Assembly: GCA_025997675.1 (NCBI GenBank)
Contig: BNUX01000050.1
Location: 1-20,716, forward strand
DNA: 20,716 bases
Direction of reading: 5' to 3'
From: Spirochaetia bacterium
GTDB lineage: Bacteria > Spirochaetota > Spirochaetia > Treponematales > Breznakiellaceae
The translations under genes were made by a program, and so were the position numbers. The notes below the pieces were generated by a model that saw only the letters and a program-made list of their open reading frames with translations, made no database searches and had not been told where the DNA came from. Shown here one piece after another: positions 12,815 through 19,800 of this stretch (its first letter is position 1; every line of letters starts with the position of its first letter).

Positions 12815-13189
12815 TTAACCGGCGCTGTTTCCCTCGCTGCTGAATAACGGCCCATCGGAAATATACCCGGCTTCCCGGAGGGCGCTGTCTATCTCTTTCC
12901 AGTCCCTCACCACCAGGCACAAACCGCCCAGTGTTTTCACATCGTCAAGGAACTGTCTCTGCTCCGGTGAAAGCCGGCCGCCCGGGGCCTTCACCTCCAC
13001 GGCCAGGAACCGGCCCCCCGGGAGAATGCCTAGAATATCGGAACTGCCCTTTAGCCCAAAGTGCATGAACCGCCCCGGACCCATGCGAACAGCGCCTACG
13101 GAGTTTCGCCAATGATAGATCCCCCGCAGCTGTAAATATCTCAAACAACCGGCAAGTACGATGCTCTCCGGTGTCATTCCTTTGCTCAT
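12815..13189 (-). CDS. VRR-NUC domain nuclease
   Basis: A 124-residue single-domain nuclease of the PD-(D/E)xK superfamily. The active site is visible: Asp51 in GSSDILGI, then Glu65 and Lys67 in FLAVEVK, followed by RLSPEQRQFLDDVKTLGGLC, the conserved helix of VRR-NUC proteins. Stand-alone VRR-NUC proteins are frequent in phages near replication genes and are thought to resolve branched DNA. The ATG at 13189 has only a weak upstream site (TTTTGAGCA), and an in-frame ATG at 13177 is an alternative. It is followed by the 127-residue gene and the terminases on the same strand, linking replication or recombination with packaging. Confidence 0.87.
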   Translation of the reverse strand: MSKGMTPESIVLAGCLRYLQLRGIYHWRNSVGAVRMGPGRFMHFGLKGSSDILGILPGGRFLAVEVKAPGGRLSPEQRQFLDDVKTLGGLCLVVRDWKEIDSALREAGYISDGPLFSSEGNSAG

Positions 13190-13235
13190 TGCTCAAAACA
13201 ACCTATTCCAAAATGAAAATACAAAGAGAAACAAT

Positions 13236-13261
13236 CCAACCGTGTTGAAAAACACAGTTGG
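13236..13261 (-). terminator. Hairpin between the replication gene and the nuclease gene
   Basis: An 11-bp stem with one G-T wobble (13236-13246 with 13251-13261) closes a 4-base loop, which is GAAA on the plus strand. On the minus strand it is followed by an interrupted T-rich tail (ATTGTTTCTCTTTG); on the plus strand T8 follows six bases later. It may end the upstream leftward transcript or act as a processing site. Confidence 0.6.
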
Positions 13262-13304
13262 AATCTGTTTTTTTTATGTGCTTTAGCACCATTTTTCTTT
13301 TCTC

Positions 13305-13376
13305 CTCTGTCTTTTATTCTCTGTCTTTTATATGTGCTGATTCTGACTACAGTCACTGTGCTGATTCTGACTACAG
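13305..13376. repeat. Two adjacent short tandem repeats
   Basis: TGTGCTGATTCTGACTACAG occurs twice exactly (13333-13352 and 13357-13376), period 24 bp. Beside it CTCTGTCTTTTAT occurs twice (13305-13317 and 13319-13331), period 14 bp. The 24-bp period preserves the reading frame of the upstream replication gene, in which it would encode DCSQNQH-type repeats after two stop codons. Confidence 0.85.
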
Positions 13377-13387
13377 GCTGTTTTTCA

Positions 13388-13744
13388 TTATGGTATATCA
13401 TCAAAATCTTCTCCAATCCAATCCGGGTTTTTATTTGGGTTTTCATATACGAGATATTTTGTATCATTCCGATAGTCTTCCCCCTGTACCTTGTGAAGAT
13501 GCCCCGCTTTTTCCAATTCTTTGAATAGTGAATCTAGTACGGTTCTTCTGGTTGCGGTTTCTTTCATCGTTTGTCGAAAGTGTATTACCCATCCAGACGG
13601 TTTCGAAATGAAATAGCAAAGAAGACCCTTTGCCGCTAATGACAAACCAGAATCCTGTACCGGCGCATTATTCATCTGGAAATATTCCCCCTTTTTCTTT
13701 GTGTGCTCGTCTTTGAATATCAAAACCGGTTTTTTTTCGGGCAT
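13388..13744 (-). CDS. Winged-helix replication-type phage protein
   Basis: A 118-residue protein. Residues about 22-85 resemble the N-terminal winged helix of phage replication initiators: FQMNNAPVQDSGLSLAAKGL, LCYFISKPSGWVIHFRQTMK, SLFKELEKAGHLHKV. In such proteins this domain binds the origin and a C-terminal part recruits helicase. Here the frame ends with TAA TGA soon after the domain. Past these two stops the same frame continues with a tandem DCSQNQH repeat to a third stop at 13328-13330, so the C-terminus may have been lost by mutation. AGGGGG precedes the ATG, and the gene overlaps the upstream 67-residue gene by one base. Function is inferred from resemblance. Confidence 0.7.
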   Translation of the reverse strand: MPEKKPVLIFKDEHTKKKGEYFQMNNAPVQDSGLSLAAKGLLCYFISKPSGWVIHFRQTMKETATRRTVLDSLFKELEKAGHLHKVQGEDYRNDTKYLVYENPNKNPDWIGEDFDDIP

Positions 13745-13947
13745 TAGTTGCCCCCTGTCCGGGGCGCGAGCTTCCGGGTCGATTCAAATTTCATCGTGGT
13801 TCTGATGATGGAGTTTTGATGCAACACCACCTCAAATCCACACGATCCATAAGGCGGTGCATTTTCGAAAAGGCTGATCAGTTCGGGCGTTAGCTCCGCA
13901 AGCAGTTTTTCCGCCCGGTCCGCTTTTTGGTCCCGGCTATCAATCAT
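13744..13947 (-). CDS. Small hypothetical protein, 67 residues
   Basis: ATG at 13947 is preceded by AAGGAGG, a strong ribosome binding site. The product has a charged helical N-terminus (DQKADRAEKLLAELTPELIS) and a beta-rich end (GFEVVLHQNSIIRTTMKFES). No recognised family. Its stop codon shares one base with the start of the replication-type gene, so the two are coupled. Confidence 0.7.
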   Translation of the reverse strand: MIDSRDQKADRAEKLLAELTPELISLFENAPPYGSCGFEVVLHQNSIIRTTMKFESTRKLAPRTGGN

Positions 13948-13977
13948 TTATTTGAACCTCCTTCAATACTTCGGATT

Positions 13978-14020
13978 AAGGGCGTAGCCCTTTTGGGGTT
14001 TAATACCCCGCCCCTTGGGG
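13978..14020 (-). promoter_or_regulatory. Cluster of three hairpins in the leader of the replication operon
   Basis: AAGGGC-GTA-GCCCTT (13978-13992), GGGGT-TTAAT-ACCCC (13995-14009) and CCCC-TT-GGGG (14011-14020) lie side by side. The G and C tracts could also pair with each other in alternative ways, as in attenuators. They lie between the excisionase-like gene and the ribosome binding site at about 13955. Confidence 0.4.
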
Positions 14021-14037
14021 TGCTTTAAACTGGGGGT

Positions 14038-14238
14038 TCATGGAACCGCCTTTAGTGCTTCGGATTCCAGAGATTCAAAGTATGATTCTGGGATAAGGAC
14101 CCGCCCTCTAGGCCCCCCATCTAAGCGCACAAATGGAATTTTATTCTCCGAAATATACCTTGAAACGGTTACTCTCGATTTTTTCAGAATTCTGCAAGTC
14201 TCCTTTATCGTGTACCAATTTGGTCTACCGACATCCAT
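14038..14238 (-). CDS. Excisionase-like HTH protein
   Basis: A 66-residue protein made almost wholly of one HTH_17 domain: WYTIKETCRILKKSRVTVSR, YISENKIPFVRLDGG, GRVLIPESYFESLE. Size, fold and position near the integrase fit a recombination directionality factor (Xis), which would bind repeats near the att sites. It is separated from the integrase by the integrase terminator, so it has its own promoter or is reached by read-through. A GGGGG tract lies upstream of its ATG. Confidence 0.8.
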   Translation of the reverse strand: MDVGRPNWYTIKETCRILKKSRVTVSRYISENKIPFVRLDGGPRGRVLIPESYFESLESEALKAVP

Positions 14239-14275
14239 AAATCATTACCCCCTAATAAAGTATTTGGCCGAGCAT

Positions 14276-14358
14276 AAAAAAAGGCCCCGCATACGGAATG
14301 TATGACTATCCCCAATAAAAATTGAGAATGTTCCATGCGATTCCGTATACGGGGCCTT
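14276..14358 (-). terminator. Integrase terminator with a very long stem
   Basis: The 19-bp arms at 14281-14299 and 14340-14358 are complementary except for one G-T pair (AAGGCCCCG-x-ATACGGAAT type). They enclose a 40-base loop, and on the minus strand seven T residues follow. It lies 23 bp past the integrase stop. The loop contains further dyads (CATAC/GTATG overlapping the arm, CAAT/ATTG). A large stem-loop of this kind is unusual for a simple terminator. Confidence 0.8.
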
Positions 14359-14381
14359 GGTTCTTCCATCAGCCCTGCATG

Positions 14382-15236
14382 TTAAATCTTCCGGACCTCC
14401 TCAATGGCGGTCTTTACCGCTTCCGGAAATGGCACGGTACCGGCACTGTCACATTTCGGCGCTTTTAGTCCGTCCTCATCTACCCAGTTATGGCATACGC
14501 TGATTAGCCCGTCCCCTATGTCCCCCCATTGCAAGCCCCGGACCTCCCCCAGCCGTAAACCACAAAGCGCCCCCAGAAGAACCGCAAGCCGCCCCCGCGG
14601 ATTTTCTATTGGAGAATGGATAAGCGCGGAAACCTCCCCCGGGGTAAGTATGCCTTTTTCCTTCCGGGTATCCTGAGCCAATCCAATATCCTTGAAGGGA
14701 TCCCGGCTCAAATCTTCCCGGAGAAACGCGTACTTCACCGCCCCCCGCATTGCCTCCATAACCTTATTGATCCGCCCGCCCTTAAGCCCCTTTTCCGCAG
14801 CCCAGGTCATCCAGTCCCGAATAAGTCCCGGAGTAAGTTTCTGGATGCCTATTCCTTGGAAGCCGGGGAAGGTCGCAATATGCAGCCGAGTATCATCCCG
14901 GTGACCTTGTAAATACTTGGCGGATAATGGTTTCTTTTTGACCTGAGCACATTCCCGGGCATAGGGGGAATCAGGAAGCCAAAATTCAGATACATACTGA
15001 ATAAAGGATTTTTCCGGGGCTTCCGGTGGGGTGAGATGGATACTTGGGAGCATACCCCGCGCCGCTTCCTCGGCATCGTGCCGGCCTTCGCCACGGCCTT
15101 TTACAGGGATGCCGGTTGAGCGGATGCGGGCATACTTCCGGCTTGGTTCATCCCAGAAACGGACGTACCAGAAGTAACCGGCTTTGGTTTGTTTACGGTA
15201 AACACAATACGGGGCATGGGGTTTTAACGGACGCAT
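14382..15236 (-). CDS. int: Tyrosine-recombinase integrase, C-terminally truncated
   Basis: A 284-residue phage-type integrase. It has an N-terminal arm-binding-type region (YCVYRKQTKAGYFWYVRFWD), a SAM-like core-binding domain (about 75-185) and the start of the catalytic domain with the first catalytic Arg near 228 in CGLRLGEVRGLQWGDI and the beta-strand Lys region (GLKAPKCDSAGTVPFP). The frame stops at VRKI, just before where the HxLRH box, the His/Trp box and the nucleophilic Tyr should follow. I find no continuation in any frame up to the terminator. Family members are usually 350-400 residues, so about 90 are missing. The protein should not be catalytic as encoded; the element must have integrated with an intact version. 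Location next to the intact tRNA-Val is typical. Confidence 0.88.
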   Translation of the reverse strand: MRPLKPHAPYCVYRKQTKAGYFWYVRFWDEPSRKYARIRSTGIPVKGRGEGRHDAEEAARGMLPSIHLTPPEAPEKSFIQYVSEFWLPDSPYARECAQVKKKPLSAKYLQGHRDDTRLHIATFPGFQGIGIQKLTPGLIRDWMTWAAEKGLKGGRINKVMEAMRGAVKYAFLREDLSRDPFKDIGLAQDTRKEKGILTPGEVSALIHSPIENPRGRLAVLLGALCGLRLGEVRGLQWGDIGDGLISVCHNWVDEDGLKAPKCDSAGTVPFPEAVKTAIEEVRKI

Positions 15237-15268
15237 ATCGGCTCCCTTTCCCCAGATACTGCGGCATC

Positions 15269-15293
15269 AATGTACCTTGCAGTGTACCTCGGG
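15269..15293 (+). repeat. 25-bp end repeat, right copy (candidate arm-type site)
   Basis: Differs at one base from 5250-5274. It lies upstream of the integrase start and about 70 bp inside attR, so binding there could also affect integrase transcription. Confidence 0.65.
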
Positions 15294-15300
15294 GCTTTTA

Positions 15301-15354
15301 GCGTGATATGACTTCCGTTAATCGGTCAGTCTAATTCATTGCTATACAAGCAAT
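15301..15354. promoter_or_regulatory. Short dyads beside attR (candidate recombination sites)
   Basis: The minus strand of 15301-15310 matches the TATATCACGC block next to attL at nine of ten positions. ATTGCT-ATACA-AGCAAT (15338-15354) is a perfect dyad seven bases from the att core. Both lie in the 125-bp integrase upstream region. Confidence 0.4.
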
Positions 15355-15361
15355 TAAGAAA

Positions 15362-15408
15362 TGGGCGCTACATGATTCGAACATGTGACCCCCACGGTGT
15401 AAACGTGG
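15362..15408. repeat. Right attachment site (attR core) within tRNA-Val
   Basis: 47 bp identical to 5056-5102, running from the discriminator base through the anticodon stem. The sequences diverge at 15409, where the intact tRNA continues. Confidence 0.95.
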
Positions 15409-15435
15409 TGCTCTAACCAGCTGAGCTAAGCGCCC
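15362..15435 (-). tRNA. tRNA-Val (anticodon TAC)
   Basis: A complete 74-base cloverleaf on the minus strand: acceptor GGGCGCT/AGCGCCC with discriminator A, D arm GCTC/GAGC, anticodon stem CCACG/CGTGG with loop TTTACAC (anticodon TAC, reading GUA), variable GGGTC and T arm ACATG-TTCGAAT-CATGT. CCA is not encoded. Its 3' 47 bases are the att core and were supplied by the element on integration, restoring the gene. A TTGACG hexamer at 15474-15469 (minus) overlapping the plsC stop may serve as its -35, but the -10 is poor. Confidence 0.97.
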
Positions 15436-15470
15436 GGTTTAAGGACCCTACCATACATACCCCCTCTCCG

Positions 15471-16199
15471 TCAAGGCCCCCCGGTTTTTTTTAACATCCC
15501 CCCTATTACCGCATGAACCTGATCCGGGAGGTCCCCCCGATCTTCTGCGGGGATAGTATTAGTAGCAATGGGGGCGGCGAAGGTTACCGAAACCGGTCCT
15601 GAGTGAACGCGTTTGGTTTTTTCAAAGACATCGTAACTGCCGGTTATGGCCACGGGAACGATGGGAGCGCCCGACTTGGTGGCCAGTTTCAGGGAGCCCG
15701 GTTTAAAGGGCAAGAGGCCCCGGCCTTTACTCCGGGTCCCCTCGGGGAAGACAATCATGACGCCCCCGGATTTGATTCGCCCTATCCCTTCGTTAATGGT
15801 GCCGATGGCCTTCCGTATATTGTTCCGGTCGATAAAGAGCCCCCCTAAGAGGGGAATCCAGATATTTAATATGGGAACGGCGGCCAATTCTTTTTTGGCG
15901 ATGAACCCAACGGGCCGGCCCACGGTGGCCAGGAGCAGGACGATATCAAAAATACTGTTGTGGTTCCCCGCCAAACAGAAGCCTCCCTTCCGGGGGATAT
16001 GCTCCCGGCCCGAAACCGTAAGCGGACAACCCGTGATGGCGATAACCATCCGCGACCACCCCTGGGCGATCTTGTAGATCAGGTACTTCATGGGCCGTTT
16101 CAACCCAAGGAAGCTCAGTAAAAAGCACAAAATCGCCGGGAACGTGACAATAAATGAGCCAAGGCCGAAAAGAAAAAAACTGAAGATTGTTCTTACCAT
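15471..16199 (-). CDS. plsC: 1-acyl-sn-glycerol-3-phosphate acyltransferase
   Basis: A 242-residue membrane enzyme that acylates lysophosphatidic acid to phosphatidic acid in phospholipid synthesis. The N-terminus is a hydrophobic membrane segment (about 4-33). The catalytic NHxxxxD motif is NHNSIFD (His80, Asp85), the acceptor-binding motif is FPEGTRS at 151-157, with FIDR near 122-125 and VPVAITGS afterwards; all four acyltransferase motifs are present. A near-ideal ribosome binding site (GAGGAGGTGAT) overlaps the stop codon of the HAD gene, so it is translated from the same transcript. The mRNA would run on into tRNA-Val. Confidence 0.95.
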   Translation of the reverse strand: MVRTIFSFFLFGLGSFIVTFPAILCFLLSFLGLKRPMKYLIYKIAQGWSRMVIAITGCPLTVSGREHIPRKGGFCLAGNHNSIFDIVLLLATVGRPVGFIAKKELAAVPILNIWIPLLGGLFIDRNNIRKAIGTINEGIGRIKSGGVMIVFPEGTRSKGRGLLPFKPGSLKLATKSGAPIVPVAITGSYDVFEKTKRVHSGPVSVTFAAPIATNTIPAEDRGDLPDQVHAVIGGMLKKTGGP

Positions 16200-16208
16200 A
16201 TCACCTCC

Positions 16209-16823
16209 TCAAACAGGTATGGATAGCATTCGCAGGGTTTCCCGGGCTGTTTCCGGGTTCTGCCACACAAAGCCCCGTATTCCCAAGGAACAGGCTGCCT
16301 CAATATTAACCGGCATATCGTCAAAAAAAACAAGTTCATCAGGACTCAGTTCCAGGGCGGCGCAGCAATCCCGGTATATCTTTTCCTCCGGCTTAATCGA
16401 TGCGCTTTCGCAGGAGAAGATACCCGCATGGGGCAGGCTGAATACGGGAAATTGCCGGCGGGCCGTGATTAAAAAATCCCAGGGCATATTGGAGAGTATC
16501 CCCAACTTAAGCCCCGCCCGTTTGACATCCTCCATAAGCCGCACCGTCCCCCCGTTTATGTTGGTCCACCCTTCAGAGTCGATGTCCACCATCTTTTTCA
16601 GGGTCCCCTCATCCGGGAAAACCCCCGCCTCCGCCAAAAAGTTCCGGTAATACTCCACCCCGGAGATCGTTCCCCGGTCATATTCACCACGGGTAGGCCA
16701 CAGCAATGCCTCAAAGGCTTCAAGCGCCATCCCCGCCAAATCCGCCAGTTTCGCCAGCGACCCCTTTGGCGGAGGTAAGCAAATCACCTTCCCATAATCA
16801 AAAGCCACCCCTTTAATACCCAT
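16209..16823 (-). CDS. HAD-superfamily hydrolase (HAD-IA, YihX-like)
   Basis: A 204-residue phosphatase-type protein. Motif I is AFDYGKVI with nucleophile Asp9; the position two residues on is Gly, as in YihX-type members. Motif II is LGILSNMPWD, motif III the Lys in SIKPEEKIY, and motif IV FFDDMPVN. The helical cap lies between motifs I and II. I chose the ATG at 16823 because GGAGG sits five bases upstream; a TTG four codons earlier would overlap that site. It starts 12 bp after mfd ends and its stop is joined to the plsC ribosome binding site. Sugar phosphates are usual substrates for relatives; the substrate here is unknown. Confidence 0.9.
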   Translation of the reverse strand: MGIKGVAFDYGKVICLPPPKGSLAKLADLAGMALEAFEALLWPTRGEYDRGTISGVEYYRNFLAEAGVFPDEGTLKKMVDIDSEGWTNINGGTVRLMEDVKRAGLKLGILSNMPWDFLITARRQFPVFSLPHAGIFSCESASIKPEEKIYRDCCAALELSPDELVFFDDMPVNIEAACSLGIRGFVWQNPETARETLRMLSIPV

Positions 16824-16835
16824 CGCATCCTCCAA

Positions 16836-19800
16836 TCATCCCGCCAACGCCGCCAGCTTTTCCCGGATAAACTCGCTCTTTTCCTTTAACCCAATGCTCC
16901 CGGTCTGTAACAGCAGCACATTCGGCGCCTTCGGGTCCAGCTTTACCCTGCCGTTTGACTCCTGCATGAGCCGGAGGAGCCTGTCTATTTTTACCTTGGA
17001 AACCTTGCCGAATTCAACCCTGACCTGCCCGCCCTTTTCTTTCAGGGAGAACACCGATATATCCCGGCAGATGATGCGGATCTCCGCCAGGGCCAGCAAT
17101 GACGCCGCCTCGTCCGGCGGCGGGCCAAAGCGGTCCGTCAGTTCCCCCAGCAGGTTTTCAAGCTCCTCCCTGGTTTTTACCGATGCGATTTTCTTGTAGA
17201 CCTCCATCTTTTCCTGGGCACCGTCTATATAGACATCGGGGATAAACCCCGTGTATTCCAGCTCCAGCAATGTTTCTGTTTCCGCCTCGTACTGGGAGTT
17301 CTCCAGCCGGTGCACCGCCTCATCCAGAAGCCGGAGGTAAAGGTCGAAGCCAACAGAATAGATGTCCCCGGACTGTTCCCGGCCCAGGAGGTTCCCCGCA
17401 CCCCGGATCTCCATGTCCTTCATAGCTATCTTGAAGCCCGACCCCAGGTCGGTGAAATCCGAAATAACCTGGAGCCGCTTCATGGCAAGCTCAGTCAGGG
17501 CGTGGTCCCGGGGGTAGAAAAGGTAGGCGTAGGCCACCCGGTCCGAGCGCCCTACCCTGCCCCGGAGCTGGTAGAGCTGGCTAACCCCGTACATATCCGC
17601 CCGGTCGATAATAATAGTGTTCACGTTGGGGATGTCAATGCCGTTCTCAATGATGGTGGTGGATACCAGGACATGGAAGCCCCCGTGGATAAAGCGGTGC
17701 ATCACGTCCTCCAGATCCTGGGAGTCCATTTGCCCGTGGGCGGTTTCCACCAGCATCTCCGGGACCAGGTGTTCTATCCGGAGCCGGGTCTCGTTAAGGC
17801 TCTCCACCCGGTTGTGCAGAAAGAATACCTGCCCGCCCCGCTCCACTTCACTGCGTATGGCCGCCGCAAGACGGTCTTCGTTGAACTCATCAATAACCGT
17901 TTCTATGGGGTGGCGGTTATTAGGGGGGGTTGCCAGGAGGCTCATGTCACGGATCTTGAGGAGGCTCATGTGGAGGGTCCGGGGGATGGGGGTGGCGCTC
18001 AGGGTCAGGCAGTCCACGTTATGCTTCATCGTTTTGAGCCGCTCCTTGTCCTTCACCCCGAAGCGCTGTTCCTCGTCTATAACCATGAGCCCCAGGTCCT
18101 TAAAGGCCACATCCTTCTGGATGATCCGGTGGGTCCCCACCAGGATGTCCACCTCCCCCTTCTTCACCGCCTCCAATGTCTTCCGGGTGTCGCCCCGGTC
18201 TACAAAGCGGGAGAGCATGGCCAGCCGTACCGGGAACTGGGAGAAGCGCTCCTGGAAATTCTCGTAATGCTGTTCCGCCAGTATCGTTGTGGGAGCCAGA
18301 AACGCCACCTGCTTCCCCCCCATGATGGCCTTAAAGCAGGCCCGTACCGCCACTTCGGTTTTGCCGTAGCCCACGTCCCCGCAGATGAGGCGGTCCATAG
18401 GGTTGGGCTTTTCCATGTCCTCCTTAATCTCCTCCACGCATCGAAGCTGATCCTCGGTTTCGTCAAAGGGAAAACTCGCCTCAAACATGGTCTGCCACTC
18501 GGTATCCGCCGGGAAGGCAAAACCCCGGGAGGCCCGGCGCTTGGAATACAGGTCGATTAGTTTTTCTGCGATCTCCTCTACGGACTGTTTGACCCGGCCC
18601 TTCCGGTTCTCCCAGCTCTTGGACCCCAGCTTGTCCAGCCGCGGGGGCGCCCCTTCGTTGCCGATATAACGCTGGACCAGGTTTACCTGCTCAATCGGTA
18701 CAAAAACTATTTCTTCCCCCAGGTACTCCAGCTTGATATAGTCCCGCTCATGCCCCAGGGCCTTGATCCGCTCTATCCCCTTGAACAGCCCGATGCCGTA
18801 GTTTATATGCACCACGAAGTCCCCGGGGTTCAGTTCCACAAAGGAGTCTATGGCAACACTCCGCGCCTGCTTGAGGGACCGGGGGGGCCGTTTCCGCCTG
18901 CCGAAGATCTCGTTTTCCTGGACCAGCATGAACTTGACATCCGGCAAAGCAAAACCCGAAGTCAAGGGCAAGGCCGCCACCCTGGGTTCCATCTCATCCT
19001 TAAACAGTTCTTCCAAGCGGGCCGCCTGGGCATCCGACTCCGCCGCCACCGCCAATTCCCAGCCCTGTTTCGCCAGGACGGAAAACTCTTCCTTTAAGTA
19101 ATTGATATTGCCGAAAAAACTCCGGGGGGGATCGCAGGACACCGTAACCCTGTTCGCCGCCTTTTCCGCCTCCCCCTTAATGGTCATAAAGGAGACCTGC
19201 CGCTTAAGGCGATCCGCAAGATCCCCGAATTTCAGCAGTATCCGCTCCGGCGCCGGGACATCCCGCTCCCGCGATGCCTTGACGTAAAGACTCCCGTATT
19301 CCCGGTCCAGGGATTCCTGGGCGTTCTCCAGCCGTTCCCGTTCAAAATAGCAAACCGTCCCGGCAGTACCCAGATAATCCGTCAGCGTTGCAGGGGCTTC
19401 AAAGGCCAGGGGAAAGAACAGTTCCTCTCCGGGGGCGCTCCGGCGGGTCATTAGTTCCTCCAGGATCGCCCGGCCCTGCATGGAGGCAAGGTTCCGGCTC
19501 AGGGCGTCGATCCGGTCATCGGACCAGACCAGTTCCTTCAGGGGCCGGATCACCAGTTCCGCTGCTTTATCATGGATCGCACTGCTTTGGTCTATGGGAT
19601 CGAAGCGCTTAATGGATTCCACCGCGTCAAAGTCAAACAAAACCCGGTACGCTTCCCCGTCCCCCCCCATGAGTATGTCCAGCACCTCCCCGCGAAGGGC
19701 GAACTCCCCATGAACCTGGACCCGCGGTACCCGGGTATACCCGTAGTTCACCAGGGTCTCTGCCAGGGACACCGTATCAATTTTTCCGCCGGGTTTAAGG

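Larger units (their letters stand above)
5056..15361. mobile_element. Integrated element of about 10.3 kb at tRNA-Val (satellite-like or reduced prophage)
   Basis: A 47-bp perfect direct repeat, 5056-5102 and 15362-15408, brackets this segment. The right copy is the 3' part of an intact tRNA-Val gene; the left copy is the displaced 3' fragment with no 5' half beside it. This is the standard outcome of tyrosine-integrase insertion into a tRNA 3' end, and the integrase gene lies next to the intact tRNA as expected. Cargo includes a repressor with divergent promoters, two toxin-antitoxin-like pairs, a HIRAN protein, HU-like and excisionase-like DNA-binding proteins, a replication-type winged helix, a VRR-NUC nuclease and both terminase subunits. 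No portal, capsid, tail, lysis or protease gene is present. The size fits phage satellites (roughly 10-15 kb), but a decayed prophage is equally possible, especially since the integrase is truncated. Confidence 0.9.

Noticed and set aside
13305..13376. Short regular repeats as a CRISPR array
   Set aside because: Only two copies, with 4-bp gaps instead of spacers, and no cas genes. They are simple tandem repeats.
13186..13467. Minus-strand frame of 93 codons between the replication-type and nuclease genes
   Set aside because: It reads the tandem repeats and the hairpin in a frame different from the upstream gene, with no ribosome binding site and low-complexity sequence.
5056..15361. Insertion-sequence-type transposon
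   Set aside because: No DDE transposase or terminal inverted repeats; the 47-bp tRNA-derived direct repeats and tyrosine integrase explain the insertion.
17310..18560. Long plus-strand open frame of 416 codons opposite mfd
   Set aside because: It lies antisense within the unmistakable Mfd coding sequence, has no domain, and its composition is what GC-rich codons give on the opposite strand.
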